Translations under genes and position numbers: made by a program
Shown: in pieces, positions 22,703 to 31,493 of the stretch
Numbering within the stretch: position 1 is the stretch's first letter
Layout: each line of letters starts with the position of its first letter
Virus record (IMG/VR): IMGVR_UViG_3300022188_000023
Span: 1-40,473 of that record
Strand: one strand, 5' to 3'
DNA: 40,473 nucleotides
Source: a virus
The notes under the pieces: generated by a model
The model's input: the letters and a program-made list of their open reading frames with translations, nothing else
Database searches by the model: none
What the model was told of the DNA's origin: nothing

Positions 22703-23548
22703 TTATGTCCTTCCAAGTCCGGGGAAACCACCGAAAGGTATTTCCTCATTATCGCCGAAGCGTTTACGACAATCACTTAATTTCTTGCCGCAGCAATCCT
22801 TCGCCATCGTAGTACCTATTCCTGTTCTGTCAAAATAATTAGTATCAGCATAAGGACAGGTTGCTTTTGTATACTCGAAAGCCCCGCCGCTATAGCGGCG
22901 ATAGATCAAAGGGCAAACATCTCGGATCAAAGCATCACGAGGTAACTTCGCGCTTGCGTTATCCAACGCCGTTGAAAGCTCCATCACCGCCATGCTCTTT
23001 GTCACGGATACTTTTCTCTCAACCTTGTAAATATCCAACGGCCAGTATTGTTCTGGATCGGCACCCGGCTGGTCGTCAAGAAACTCATACAATGTTTTCG
23101 TGCGGGTAACCGTACAACCGAGAAGATCGCCGTATACCGTCAGTAACGCACCAACGACGTTATCAGCATTTCCGATTGATATGCGCGGGCGAGGCATGGC
23201 CCCTGCGGTGGTTTTTTCAAAGCCCTCCACTTGTACATCCACAGAAGTATACGTGTTCCCTCTCCATATGATAGGCACCGCCGATGAAGGGCGGGAAGGC
23301 GTCCAATAATGGATAATGCCACCGAGGGGGGTTGCGTCGAGGCTGAAAAGCTCGACATACGCCCCGACTTCTGTCTGTTGCGCCCTCCGCTCGATAGTAA
23401 TCCCCGCCTGAACAAACGTGAAAAGAACAGCGTTAGGTTCTATGGCAAACTCAAGGCGCGGATACGCGTAGGAGCCAACATCAAAAGTAACGGTCTTAAC
23501 AGACAGCACGCTGTCATTTATATCAACCGAGATAGGATAATCTGTCAC
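22703..23548 (-). CDS. Lambda L-like minor tail protein with Fe-S cysteines
   Basis: A 281-residue tail tip protein. The N-terminal two-thirds is beta-rich hub fold ('RLEFAIEPNAVLFTFVQAGI', 'AVPIIWRGNTYTSVDVQVEG'). The C-terminus has the cysteine set of gpL-like proteins: 'DVCPLIYRRYSGG', 'KATCPYAD', 'KDCCGKKLSDCRKRFG', which in lambda binds a 4Fe-4S cluster, and ends 'PFGGFPGLGRT'. It follows the M-like gene and a small protein, matching lambda order M-L-K-I-J with one insertion. Confidence 0.88.
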   Translation of the reverse strand: MTDYPISVDINDSVLSVKTVTFDVGSYAYPRLEFAIEPNAVLFTFVQAGITIERRAQQTEVGAYVELFSLDATPLGGIIHYWTPSRPSSAVPIIWRGNTYTSVDVQVEGFEKTTAGAMPRPRISIGNADNVVGALLTVYGDLLGCTVTRTKTLYEFLDDQPGADPEQYWPLDIYKVERKVSVTKSMAVMELSTALDNASAKLPRDALIRDVCPLIYRRYSGGAFEYTKATCPYADTNYFDRTGIGTTMAKDCCGKKLSDCRKRFGDNEEIPFGGFPGLGRT

Positions 23549-23560
23549 AGTAATTTGGCC

Positions 23561-23977
23561 TTACGTTATAGAGAGAACTCCATTAGTTTGATCGAAGTTC
23601 ACGGAAAAAGTATCACCGGTGGTAAGCGTTATTGACGATCCATAATCCGTAAAGGCAACAAGCTCGTCATTCGTAGCGGAAGCATTATAAAGAACTGCAT
23701 ACCTGAAAGAGGCCATCGTACCCGTTGCGGTAAAGGTTACATCATTCAACCCAAGGCGGTAAGTGCCAGCCACTTGTGCGGAATAGTTTTGCACGGCCTG
23801 TGTGCCGCCGGTGGTGTATCCGTTACCGTTGGCGATTTCTGTTATGTCGGTTAGAACGGTGTCCGTCGAAGAGGGGGGAGTACCCGTCAACACTAACTTG
23901 AGAGTGTCACTCCCTAGGTTATGCGTCTTTTCAGCCACCGCCTCAACGAAAGAATTAAACTTATTTAATGTCGTCAT
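23561..23977 (-). CDS. Tail tip-region beta-rich protein (138 aa)
   Basis: A protein starting 'MTTLNKFNSFVEAVAEKTHN' with 'DTLKLVLTGTPPSSTDTVL' and 'ITEIANGNGYTTGG'. This pattern is common in siphophages among the tail tip genes, role unknown. The ATG at 23977 is chosen over a TTG two codons upstream because GAGGG lies 7 nt before it. It interrupts the M-L pair of lambda order. It shares general layout, not clear sequence, with the 142-aa protein at 12639-13067. Confidence 0.75.
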   Translation of the reverse strand: MTTLNKFNSFVEAVAEKTHNLGSDTLKLVLTGTPPSSTDTVLTDITEIANGNGYTTGGTQAVQNYSAQVAGTYRLGLNDVTFTATGTMASFRYAVLYNASATNDELVAFTDYGSSITLTTGDTFSVNFDQTNGVLSIT

Positions 23978-23987
23978 TTTCAAACCC

Positions 23988-24335
23988 TCATGGTGTGTGA
24001 ACTTCTGTGAAAGTACAAGTGATAGTGCAAACTACGCCGGAATCCTCCCAAGCACGTATAGGCGGGCTGTTTCTAAAGAGACGTTCGCTATCACCTGATA
24101 CTGTATAGTAGAAAGCCTCGAAGCCTCCGCGAGCGTTGAGGAAGGTTTCTATATTATCAGCATCAGCATTCGATATCGAAGCCCACGTCAAATCATAACT
24201 GTGAGTTATATGATTAACCCCGTCCTTGGCTACCTGAACATGTCCGTCGCCGAAATCAACCTGCTTCAAACGGTAAGACGGACTCTTTTTAGCTGGAAAG
24301 CTCGGGGCTTTCGGTGGAGAAAAGGTTTCGGTCAT
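23988..24335 (-). CDS. Lambda M-like minor tail protein
   Basis: A 115-residue protein of the phage minor tail protein family (gpM-like): 'YRLKQVDFGDGHVQVAKDGV' and 'YDLTWASISNADADNIETFL', then 'GGFEAFYYT' and a final 'CTITCTFTEV'. It forms part of the distal tail ring just beyond the tape measure and tube. Its start overlaps the tape measure stop by 4 bp, consistent with coupled synthesis. Confidence 0.88.
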   Translation of the reverse strand: MTETFSPPKAPSFPAKKSPSYRLKQVDFGDGHVQVAKDGVNHITHSYDLTWASISNADADNIETFLNARGGFEAFYYTVSGDSERLFRNSPPIRAWEDSGVVCTITCTFTEVHTP

Positions 24336-26704
24336 ACTGTCCCCTGTAATGTTCCGCCCGGACGCTGCTCTTGCTGAATGATTTCAACAATCTTGGCCCT
24401 TGCTGCTGTTGCGAAAGCCATCCCCGCCGAAGCAGCCGTCTCAGGGTTTTTTGCCGCCGCACCGTCAACTTTTACGTTGAATATAAACTCCTGCTTCGCT
24501 TGCGTTCCCCCGCCAGCGACGTTTGATACAACCGTGCCTTGGGTCGAGGGGATGAAGGTTTCCCTGCCTTTTTCGCCGACGGTATAAGCGTGGTCGGGAT
24601 ATACGGTGCCTCCAGATGCCATGCCTCCGCCCGCGCCAAGAAACGAAGAAAAAATTGTGCCGATAGCGCTAAAAGCGGTGCCGGACATCTTTTCGCTCGC
24701 GCCCTTCATAATCGGATTAATAATAACATTCAAAATAGATTTTGCAGCAAGCTCTTCGAGTATGGTTAGATACGCAGTACGGAAAGCTTCCGCCGCGCTC
24801 GTGCCTCGCACAAACGAGGAGGCCAGAGTGTTAGAAAGCTTTTTCGTAAGAGCATCCCTCGCTTGGGCATACTTTGCCTCTTCTTTGACGCGGGCCTTTA
24901 TACGCGCTTTCGTCAACGCCTCCGCCGCCGCGCCGGCTTCGATCCATTTTACGTATTTAATCTGCTCGTCGGTGCTTAATTGCTTGAGGTAAGGTTCTGC
25001 GCGGAGCAACGCGGCGTGTTGAGCGGCCTGAACGGTGGTTTTCTTCCCCAGCTCCGCCGCGAGGCGCATCTTAGAAAGCTGTCTGTCTAGCGAGGTCGTG
25101 GCCTCGTCATGCTTCTTTTTCTTACGGGCAAGATCGGCCAAGGTCTTCTTCCTTACCTTCGCCGCCTCCTCGGCTGCCTTTTTATTGGCGGCGTGTACCT
25201 GCTCTAAGGTTCTTGTGTCCCCAGTGGAAAAGGAGGGTTGGAAGGTAGGTCCACTAACCTCTTTCGCCACCCCGGTTACCGAGGAAATACTCTTTCGACC
25301 AAGAGAGGCGCTACCGGAAACAAGTTCAGCCCTCTCCTCCTTTAGCCTCTTAAGCTTCTTTTCAAGCCCTACCAAGGCGAGATCATTAACCATCCCCTGC
25401 CCGAAAATAGCATCCCCATTAGTTCTCTTGTGGGTAATAGTTGTTGAAACCTCCCCGATCGTACGGTTTAGGTCTTTCAACTTCTCGGCGTCCGAGAAAA
25501 AAGCACGCGTTAACGCTACCACCGCCTCGGTGTTATGGAAGAACCCTCGCACCCATGCAGAGTCCGACAAAGATACTTTAAGATCGTCCCATGAGTTACC
25601 GAGCGCGTCAAAAGAAGCAGAAAGAGGGGTGACACCTTTCTCTCTCGCCCCCTTCATTGCTTTCGTTAGCTCTTCGAGAAGAATAGCTTGTGCTTTCGTA
25701 GCTTCCCCCGCCTTCTCGAAAGCCTTTATCTGTTTGTATTGCTCGTTATTGAGAATACCATAGTCTTTATTTAATTTATTAGCGAAGGTGCTTACCTCCT
25801 TGAAACCATTTGCGAGTTCAGACATGGCTTCGGGAAGGTCACTACCTGTTACTTGAGCGTAATCGCCGGCTAGGGTGATTAACTTCGAGTACATGTCGCG
25901 CCCGATTTGGCGGGTTTGCACCATCTTCGTAACGGATTCTATGGCGGCTTTACGTGAAACACTCGATAACTTCGAGGTGGATTCGATAAGAAGGTTGATC
26001 TCTTTTCTATTAAGCATCCCTGCGCGCCCTGACGCAGCCAGTCTAATCTCAAAAGAGCGTATAACCTTATCGGCGTTCGCCGCTCCCTTGACAATCGCGC
26101 CTAAAGTAAACGCCACACCTCCCAACGCGGCGAGTGTCAATCTGGCTGGACTAATCAAGGCCCGTAGAGTGTTACCTAAACCCCCCCACGCCTGTGTAAC
26201 CTGCCCCCCTTGTTGCATGAGAATGGTAAAGGGGGAGATACCGGTAGCTAACGAAGCCGCGACGTCATTCACTGTATATTGAATGGTGAGGAGCTGCATA
26301 CGCGTTAATTTAGTTGTTTTACCGTACTGCTCCATGCTGCGGCGGCTGCGCTGGAGGGCGGGTGACAATTTATTGTTGTGTTTGTCGGCTAATAAACCAA
26401 GATAACGAGAGTATTCTTTGGCGGATATTTTTCCGCGCTCGAAGGCTCCCCGAAGGGTCTTCTGTCCGCGCTCTAAGGCTACCTGCGCTTTCACCGCAGG
26501 GTCCAGATTAGACGTAAGCCTCGCGAGGCCCCGGCTCATACCCACCACGCTATCCTGCGTTCTTTCGGTACTATTATCGACTTTCTGCGATGCCTTGGCA
26601 AACTCCTCGTTTGCCTTCGTCATCCTCTTCACTCCGGCGGTATAACCCTTATCATCCATCCCAGCGGAGACCCGTAATTCAGCTAAGTTAATCTTATCCG
26701 CCAT
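24332..26704 (-). CDS. Tail tape measure protein
   Basis: A 790-residue tape measure. The start 'INLAELRVSAGMDDKGYTAG' with a long helical segment is typical, and hydrophobic helices occur around residues 140-210 ('LLTIQYTVNDVAASLATGIS', 'LTLAALGGVAFTLGAIVKGA'). The C-terminal third is a lysine/alanine-rich helix followed by a glycine-rich region ('IGTIFSSFLGAGGGMASGG', 'DHAYTVGEKGRETFIPSTQG') shared by lambda-type measures. At ~0.15 nm per residue the tail would be near 120 nm. It follows the frameshifted chaperone genes, as expected. Confidence 0.92.
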   Translation of the reverse strand: MADKINLAELRVSAGMDDKGYTAGVKRMTKANEEFAKASQKVDNSTERTQDSVVGMSRGLARLTSNLDPAVKAQVALERGQKTLRGAFERGKISAKEYSRYLGLLADKHNNKLSPALQRSRRSMEQYGKTTKLTRMQLLTIQYTVNDVAASLATGISPFTILMQQGGQVTQAWGGLGNTLRALISPARLTLAALGGVAFTLGAIVKGAANADKVIRSFEIRLAASGRAGMLNRKEINLLIESTSKLSSVSRKAAIESVTKMVQTRQIGRDMYSKLITLAGDYAQVTGSDLPEAMSELANGFKEVSTFANKLNKDYGILNNEQYKQIKAFEKAGEATKAQAILLEELTKAMKGAREKGVTPLSASFDALGNSWDDLKVSLSDSAWVRGFFHNTEAVVALTRAFFSDAEKLKDLNRTIGEVSTTITHKRTNGDAIFGQGMVNDLALVGLEKKLKRLKEERAELVSGSASLGRKSISSVTGVAKEVSGPTFQPSFSTGDTRTLEQVHAANKKAAEEAAKVRKKTLADLARKKKKHDEATTSLDRQLSKMRLAAELGKKTTVQAAQHAALLRAEPYLKQLSTDEQIKYVKWIEAGAAAEALTKARIKARVKEEAKYAQARDALTKKLSNTLASSFVRGTSAAEAFRTAYLTILEELAAKSILNVIINPIMKGASEKMSGTAFSAIGTIFSSFLGAGGGMASGGTVYPDHAYTVGEKGRETFIPSTQGTVVSNVAGGGTQAKQEFIFNVKVDGAAAKNPETAASAGMAFATAARAKIVEIIQQEQRPGGTLQGTV

Positions 26705-26705
26705 T

Positions 26706-27445
26706 TTACCCTCCCGATCCTTTATTTATGACATCCAAGCACACGCTATCAAGCCTACGCATAACATAGCAAAAAACCTCAAAATCTCCACCTGTTATTT
26801 TATAACGGGTAGAGTAACAATCATAAGCATTAAAGGGGATGGGGCCCGCGCCTCCCATCGGTAGAGAGGGGCGGTCACACGCAAGGTCAGCCAGCGCCTT
26901 ACGATAGAAAACGGCCCAACTAGGCCAGAAGGCGTCTTCGGGACGTTTTTTACGGGTAATATGGTGGGAGGCCGTAGGGTCCTCAGCCGTAATCTTATCT
27001 AACCATTTGTCGGTCGGCGCTTCCGTTAATTCCCAGCGGAGCGCCGCAGTTAGTTTTTTGCGACTTCTTCCACCTGCTCGAACGCAAGCTCGGAGGCTTT
27101 CAGAGAAGCGGACTCGATCGCATCGCACAACTTTCTAAAATCAGGGTCGCACAGCACTTCCCTCGCTAACTCTTTTGTATATTCTCTATCAAAACCCTTC
27201 CAATCAAGGAGGATATGCTCCGCAATAAGTTTCCCCCGCAATCTAGCAAGTTCTTCATCACTAAGATCGTCCGAAGCCCCAGATGCGATAAGTTTCTGCC
27301 CCTCCGTCATCCGCGCCTTTTGATAATCTGAATTATCAAAGGGGCGTACCCGTAGTTTTACACCGGGGATGTCAACTGAATCTTCCCAAACCCCGTCCTT
27401 TTCCTTAACAGGGTCGATCTTCACCGAAGCAAGCTTTAAAACCAT
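26706..27445 (-). CDS. Tail assembly chaperone, GT-like -1 frameshift fusion
   Basis: Slippage at A-AAA-AAC (27059 to 27053) joins all 131 G codons to a 115-codon downstream frame starting 'LTAALRWELTEAPTDKWLDK' and ending 'CLDVINKGSGG', giving a 246-residue fusion. The downstream frame is open past the slip site and lacks its own well-placed start, as in other G/GT pairs. Fusions of this kind join the tape measure and the tube subunit during tail assembly. Ratio of products is unknown. Confidence 0.8.
27050..27445 (-). CDS. Tail assembly chaperone, G-like (zero frame)
   Basis: A 131-residue protein in the position of lambda gpG: just after the major tail protein, before the tape measure. 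It begins 'LKLASVKIDPVKEKDGVWED', with 'GVKLRVRPFDNSDYQKARM' and helices to 'FEQVEEVAKN'. The stop codon TAA follows directly after AAAAAAC, a canonical -1 slippery heptamer, so a fraction of ribosomes should continue into the T frame. It is expected to bind the tape measure and recruit tail tube subunits. Confidence 0.85.
   Translation of the reverse strand: MVLKLASVKIDPVKEKDGVWEDSVDIPGVKLRVRPFDNSDYQKARMTEGQKLIASGASDDLSDEELARLRGKLIAEHILLDWKGFDREYTKELAREVLCDPDFRKLCDAIESASLKASELAFEQVEEVAKN
27053..27059 (-). other. -1 ribosomal frameshift site AAAAAAC
   Basis: On the minus strand the zero frame reads GCA-AAA-AAC-TAA, so the heptamer A-AAA-AAC fits X-XXY-YYZ exactly and lies directly before the G stop. 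The -1 frame then reads CTA-ACT-GCG and stays open for 115 codons. No strong downstream stem-loop was identified by eye. Confidence 0.85.
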
Positions 27446-27448
27446 ATT

Positions 27449-28912
27449 CTAATCCTCGTAGTATTCAAAACGGTCGAATTGGATGTGGGCCACCGTGGTA
27501 GAATCATACGAGGCCGAAAACTCAAGTGGTATCATAACGTCTTGGTTTTGTCCACCTGCGGAGGGGGCTCCCGAGGTAAACGTCACCCTAGGAATCGTGG
27601 TAACAAAAGCTTGGTTATCCTTGGCCGCGATAGAACTAATGTTTGTAGCCGTTCCCGCAAGCAACTTCTCCAACAGGGTATTCGAGCCGAAATAGGTTTC
27701 AATCGACCCCGTCACCGCGCACATCCCCGCACCGATATCAACAGAACCAACCGTTCCAATAGCACCGTTCATGCGCACGTTATTGTTAACCGTTACTTTT
27801 AGGGACTTAACATAATTTGGTGTCACCACTGCGGAGCCGTTCTCTGAAATCCGCCCGACATTCGCATTTGCTGACATAACAACATTCGTATCCGCATCAT
27901 CTGGCTCGGTATCTAACGAGGTTGTAGTTTGTTCGCCGCTTAAACCGCTAAAGGCGAAGGAGCCTGTAATGACCGCGTCCGTTTCGTAACTTAAATCCAT
28001 TTGCCCCGCAACAAGGCCACGTTGGATAATGTACGTCGGTGTTGTTTGACCCATAAACCCACGTTCGAAGGTCATCGAACTACGGGTAGTGCCGTTTCGA
28101 ATCATATCGCCGAAGAATACCCTTATCGTCTTAGCAGCGCCCACGTCGGCGGTCCAGCCGGTAGGAAGGTTGTCAAGAGTAAGCGCCGAGGATGTAATAG
28201 ACGTAATTCGCGCCCAACTATTTAGCGCGCCGGTCGCAAAACTGTCCCCAGCGGCGGTGCCGCCAATCTTCACCCATTTACCAACGGCAAGTCCAGTAAT
28301 CGTTGTAAAGTCGAGCGCCGTAGAACCTAGTCCGGTAGCTTCGGCGGTAATATCCCCCGCCGCGCCCTCAAAACCGACAACTTTCATTCGTGCATCTGCG
28401 GCCACTGAAGTTTCATCAACGAGTCCTTGCGACACAAATGCCGGAACCGTTGCACTTCCAGTGGTGCACATGAATGTACCATTGTTTCCCGCGTTTGTGA
28501 ATCCTGAGTTACGCACCAACTCATTAGCAACGAAAGGTGTGCCGGTATCGACCGTGATGACACCTCCGCTTGAGGCCACCTCAGTGATTACATCGTCCGT
28601 TACCCCATCGTTATCTCGTGAGTTTGTTTCGCCCCATGCGCTATATAATGCCGAAGCCATCGCAATACTTATAGGAGCATCTGCAACGGGGTAAGACAAT
28701 TCAAAATTAACACCTCCCGCGTTCTCATCGCTCGTTTTAATAGGGTCCGCATTCATGCGATCATCCCGAATCTCAGCCGAGTTCGTAAACTGAGGCTCGT
28801 ATTTCATAGTTTCCCCAGTTGTGCGCATTGTGCGCATGCGGGGGGTTGTAGGCGTGGTGCCGAAGGTTACTTCCTTGAGCACCGTAAGGCGCAATCTGTT
28901 ACTATCTGACAT
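27449..28912 (-). CDS. Major tail (tube) protein, enlarged
   Basis: The likely tail tube subunit: 'RLRLTVLKEVTFGTTPTTPR' and 'MKYEPQFTNSAEIRDDRM' at the N-terminus, 'MDLSYETDAVITGSFAFSG' in the second half, and 'VMIPLEFSASYDSTTVAHIQ' at the end are typical of tail tube proteins. At 487 residues it is well above the usual 150-350; residues ~95-230 are Gly/Ala/Thr-rich and look like an inserted domain that could decorate the tube surface. It lies between the terminator-like gene and the chaperone pair. Confidence 0.85.
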   Translation of the reverse strand: MSDSNRLRLTVLKEVTFGTTPTTPRMRTMRTTGETMKYEPQFTNSAEIRDDRMNADPIKTSDENAGGVNFELSYPVADAPISIAMASALYSAWGETNSRDNDGVTDDVITEVASSGGVITVDTGTPFVANELVRNSGFTNAGNNGTFMCTTGSATVPAFVSQGLVDETSVAADARMKVVGFEGAAGDITAEATGLGSTALDFTTITGLAVGKWVKIGGTAAGDSFATGALNSWARITSITSSALTLDNLPTGWTADVGAAKTIRVFFGDMIRNGTTRSSMTFERGFMGQTTPTYIIQRGLVAGQMDLSYETDAVITGSFAFSGLSGEQTTTSLDTEPDDADTNVVMSANANVGRISENGSAVVTPNYVKSLKVTVNNNVRMNGAIGTVGSVDIGAGMCAVTGSIETYFGSNTLLEKLLAGTATNISSIAAKDNQAFVTTIPRVTFTSGAPSAGGQNQDVMIPLEFSASYDSTTVAHIQFDRFEYYED

Positions 28913-28924
28913 ATCTATCTCCCG

Positions 28925-29335
28925 TTAAGTGTCTAATACCCAATCAACCGACATACTTAAACGCCAGTAATTCCCGTTCTCATCGCCCGGTTCACCAAGA
29001 CCCACCGAAGCCTCTTGAAAAGTAAGCTTCCCAGATAGAAGCTGTTGGTCTCTTAAAAGCTCTATCAAAGATTCTGCGTACGTTCGTGCGCCTAAACTGC
29101 CCTCACCTGACGGTATCATAATATGAAACCATAGCAAACCGTTTTCACGCCATAAGTTATTATCGGGGGACCCTATCGAAGCTCTTCCGTAGCTATTTCC
29201 TGAAATCTCGACATAAATAAAATCCGAAGGATCGTCGGCTATCGGCTCGTTGGTGTTTTCGTAAACCAACGGAGTATCACTCCAATTAGCATCTAGGAAA
29301 CTCTTTATCGCTGAATAAACTACCCCTGTTGACAT
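28925..29335 (-). CDS. Tail terminator-like protein (DUF4128-type)
   Basis: A 136-residue protein matching the DUF4128 tail completion pattern: 'VYSAIKSFLDANWSDTPLVY', 'NEPIADDPSDFIYVEI', 'WFHIMIPSGEGSLGARTYAE' and 'LIELLRDQQL'. Such proteins cap the tube at the head-proximal end and set the point of joining to the neck. It starts one base from the upstream gene's stop. Confidence 0.8.
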   Translation of the reverse strand: MSTGVVYSAIKSFLDANWSDTPLVYENTNEPIADDPSDFIYVEISGNSYGRASIGSPDNNLWRENGLLWFHIMIPSGEGSLGARTYAESLIELLRDQQLLSGKLTFQEASVGLGEPGDENGNYWRLSMSVDWVLDT

Positions 29336-29971
29336 CTACTTCACCCATATGCGTAGCGCGGGGTATCTCATAACCTCCCCCGAAGAACGCCCTGTTTGGT
29401 TTGTCTTTTTCTGGCCTTTGCGTAGCACGTACCCGCCGTTGAGGGTTACGAAAATAACTTTAGTACCTAGTAATTTAGCCCCAAAATGTCTTTTTAATGC
29501 CTTCGCGCAATCGTGGTACATCCCACGAGGCACCATGAAACCTTTCGCTCCGATTTGGGCTTTACGTGCGTAGGGCATATCGTTGGTGATAACCATGCTA
29601 TTATATTTATTCGCGTCCTCTATAGGTATTTCCTTCCCGCCGGACATGATGAAGTATTTATCTTTGAAATGCCCGCCGCGTCCCGGCCCCGTTACGGACC
29701 AGCGACCTTTAAGAAACCCTATGGCAAACTCCGCCACCTCATTAAGCCAATTAAACCGGTATAAAATAGGACCGGGAAGGTGTACCTGCTCCTCTGAAAC
29801 GCCCTCACGCCCATTAACAAACCTATCGTAGCGTTCATTCCCCTCACCTGTGCGAATGACCTCCCTCAAGGATTCTTTGGCCACCGTTGCAAGTCTTCCC
29901 CGCGCAGCCGGCCCCGTCAACTCGCCCATTATGACATCAATTTGCCGCTTTAGGTTTTTAGCAATAGCCAT
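29336..29971 (-). CDS. HK97 gp10-like neck/tail completion protein
   Basis: A 211-residue protein placed between the head-tail joining and tail terminator genes, the position of the HK97 gp10-like neck protein. It contains 'LYRFNWLNEVAEFAIGFL', 'DMPYARKAQIGAKGFMVPRG' and a basic C-terminus. It is longer than the usual ~150 residues. The assignment rests mostly on gene order plus the 'Y-A..I' motif. Start overlaps the upstream stop at 29971. Confidence 0.65.
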   Translation of the reverse strand: MAIAKNLKRQIDVIMGELTGPAARGRLATVAKESLREVIRTGEGNERYDRFVNGREGVSEEQVHLPGPILYRFNWLNEVAEFAIGFLKGRWSVTGPGRGGHFKDKYFIMSGGKEIPIEDANKYNSMVITNDMPYARKAQIGAKGFMVPRGMYHDCAKALKRHFGAKLLGTKVIFVTLNGGYVLRKGQKKTNQTGRSSGEVMRYPALRIWVK

Positions 29972-30288
29972 TAACCCCTCACGAATATATTATAGCGGAC
30001 AACGTCATCGGCAACCGAAACCTCTTCTACGTGCTGAATGGTGTAAGTTTTGCTGAAAATAACAACTTTATCCCCCTTACGTATCGGAACTGGCCATGCA
30101 GCATTGTCGAGTTCCGTTGTACCAAACACCACCTCACGTGTACTTTGGGATAATTCACCCACAAGAACATTAGGAGATGCGGTTCTAAGGTAGCCCTTCA
30201 AGGTTAAATTGCTCGTCCCGCTCCGTTTAAGGACCATCGTAGTACCGCGTTTATCAAGTACCCGCTTATAATTAGAATCTATTGTCAT
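29971..30288 (-). CDS. Head-tail joining (stopper) protein
   Basis: A 105-residue beta-barrel-like protein with 'TTMVLKRSGTSNLTLKGYL', 'PVPIRKGDKVVIFSKTYTI' and 'HVEEVSVADDVVRYNIFVRG'. The '..GD.V.I....Y.I..V....' pattern fits phage head-tail joining proteins (HK97 gp7/SPP1 gp16-like), which close the portal channel after packaging. Overlaps its neighbours by 1-4 bp on both sides. Confidence 0.75.
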   Translation of the reverse strand: MTIDSNYKRVLDKRGTTMVLKRSGTSNLTLKGYLRTASPNVLVGELSQSTREVVFGTTELDNAAWPVPIRKGDKVVIFSKTYTIQHVEEVSVADDVVRYNIFVRG

Positions 30289-30899
30289 GTGAACGACCTC
30301 TTTTTATAAGCCTCCAGCAACAAATCAACGTCTGCGGGGACGCCATCATCGACCGCGCCAACCCAATATTCTTCACGAGACACTCCGTCTATGTTAAGGG
30401 AGCGTAACATGGGGTCCCGGCCACGAGCGTAATACTTTTGTTTGACCATTTGGGTACATGCCTCAGTAAGATCGGCGGGGATAGTCTCGTAACCTCCAAC
30501 GTAGGTCACTGCAATCTTCTCGCCACTCCAATTCGTCCTCTCCGCACTTGAATTCAAGCGGTATAGAAGACCGGAGGGGGCATCGTACTCGTACTCCTCA
30601 TCTATCGTATCGTTATCTATATAAACAGACGCGACCGAAACAATCGGGGTGCGGGAAAGAGGGAGCTGAAACAACGCCCTTGTCGTAAAACGAAGATCGA
30701 AACGGAAGGTATCCACAACTGTTTCCGCGAGAAATACGCGGTTGCATATGTTGGCTATCTTCAAACTTTCCGAAGCAATGTAGCTAGTTAAAATTGCGTC
30801 ACTATCCGTATCAGATATGCCAAGCTCTGCCTTGACCTTCGCAAGGGTGGAAAGGTCAAAAGACGAGGCCGCTTCCGTTACGGTTGTTATTTTTTCCAT
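30285..30899 (-). CDS. Head-tail connector, HK97 gp6-like adaptor
   Basis: A 204-residue adaptor: 'LSTLAKVKAELGISDTDSDA' and 'ILTSYIASESLKIANICNRV' at the start, 'LPLSRTPIVSVASVYIDNDT', and 'VTYVGGYETIPADLTEAC' then 'QMVKQKYYARGRDP' are the hallmarks of phage gp6-like connectors that dock below the portal. It follows the capsid and decoration genes, as expected. The ATG has GGAAGA upstream. Confidence 0.88.
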   Translation of the reverse strand: MEKITTVTEAASSFDLSTLAKVKAELGISDTDSDAILTSYIASESLKIANICNRVFLAETVVDTFRFDLRFTTRALFQLPLSRTPIVSVASVYIDNDTIDEEYEYDAPSGLLYRLNSSAERTNWSGEKIAVTYVGGYETIPADLTEACTQMVKQKYYARGRDPMLRSLNIDGVSREEYWVGAVDDGVPADVDLLLEAYKKRSFT

Positions 30900-30947
30900 C
30901 TTCCTCCCGGCCTCCGTTCATAAAAGTTAAGATACCGTCATACTAAT

Positions 30948-30975
30948 AGGGCGGCGGCGTTTAAGCTACCGCCCT
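30948..30975 (-). other. Hairpin in the late operon before the connector gene
   Basis: AGGGCGG and CCGCCCT (7 bp) can pair around a 14-nt loop in the ~100-bp gap between the decoration-like and connector genes. No U-run follows on the minus strand, so it is more likely an mRNA-stabilising or processing hairpin that keeps head protein mRNA abundant than a terminator. Confidence 0.4.
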
Positions 30976-31000
30976 AGAAGGGGTATTAAAAAACTAAGCC

Positions 31001-31429
31001 TTATTGGGGAGGATTAGCGGTAGGTTTGTTTCCCGGATGACCGAGGATAGCCAACGCTGACACAAAGATGTTACCAGAATTGTTACCGGTTGGAGTGATA
31101 GTCATACGGAGATATCTCTTAATGCCAATATAACCAAGCTTACGGGTTTCGTTATCGTCACCGAAAGCATAACCAGCAAGAGCCAGCGTACCAACAAGAT
31201 CAGTTGTCGCAGGTGCCGCCGTATCGCTGAGCGCCGAATCATCGCCATGTTCCAGCGTCACGGCAAAGGTGGCATCGGTGTCCGTATTGGTACCAATGTT
31301 AATCGCCAGCATAACACTGTCGTAATCCCGCAAGTCGATGATAGACGAAACAATCGCCGTGTTATCTGTGCGAGCCGCAACCGGAGCAATCAACTGCACC
31401 GTGTGGAGGTTATTCATAATATCGCGCAT
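31001..31429 (-). CDS. Probable head decoration protein (142 aa)
   Basis: A 142-residue beta-sandwich-like protein right after the capsid gene ('SSIIDLRDYDSVMLAINIG', 'ATFAVTLEHGDDSALSD', 'KLGYIGIKRYLRMTITPTGN'). Proteins of this pattern next to siphophage capsid genes are usually abundant and are thought to decorate the shell, although direct evidence differs by phage. AAGGGA lies 7 nt before the ATG at 31429, so this start is preferred over the ATG at 31417. Confidence 0.65.
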   Translation of the reverse strand: MRDIMNNLHTVQLIAPVAARTDNTAIVSSIIDLRDYDSVMLAINIGTNTDTDATFAVTLEHGDDSALSDTAAPATTDLVGTLALAGYAFGDDNETRKLGYIGIKRYLRMTITPTGNNSGNIFVSALAILGHPGNKPTANPPQ

Positions 31430-31455
31430 AGCATATTCCCTTCTACGTTAAAGAG

Positions 31456-31477
31456 GGGAGGGGATGTATTCCCTCCC
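31456..31477 (-). other. Hairpin after the major capsid gene
   Basis: GGGAGGG (31456-31462) and CCCTCCC (31471-31477) pair with an 8-nt loop, 17 bp after the capsid stop; on the minus strand it is followed by TCTTTAA. It may attenuate transcription or protect the capsid mRNA 3' end, giving more capsid than downstream proteins. Confidence 0.45.
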
Positions 31478-31493
31478 GAAAAATTAAAGCCCC

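Noticed and set aside
25035-25763. 242-codon plus-strand open frame
   Set aside because: Lies wholly antisense to the tape measure gene; Ser/Ala-rich composition is a shadow of its Lys/Ala/Glu-rich helices.
28089-28694. 201-codon plus-strand open frame
   Set aside because: Antisense to the major tail protein gene, without family features or ribosome site.
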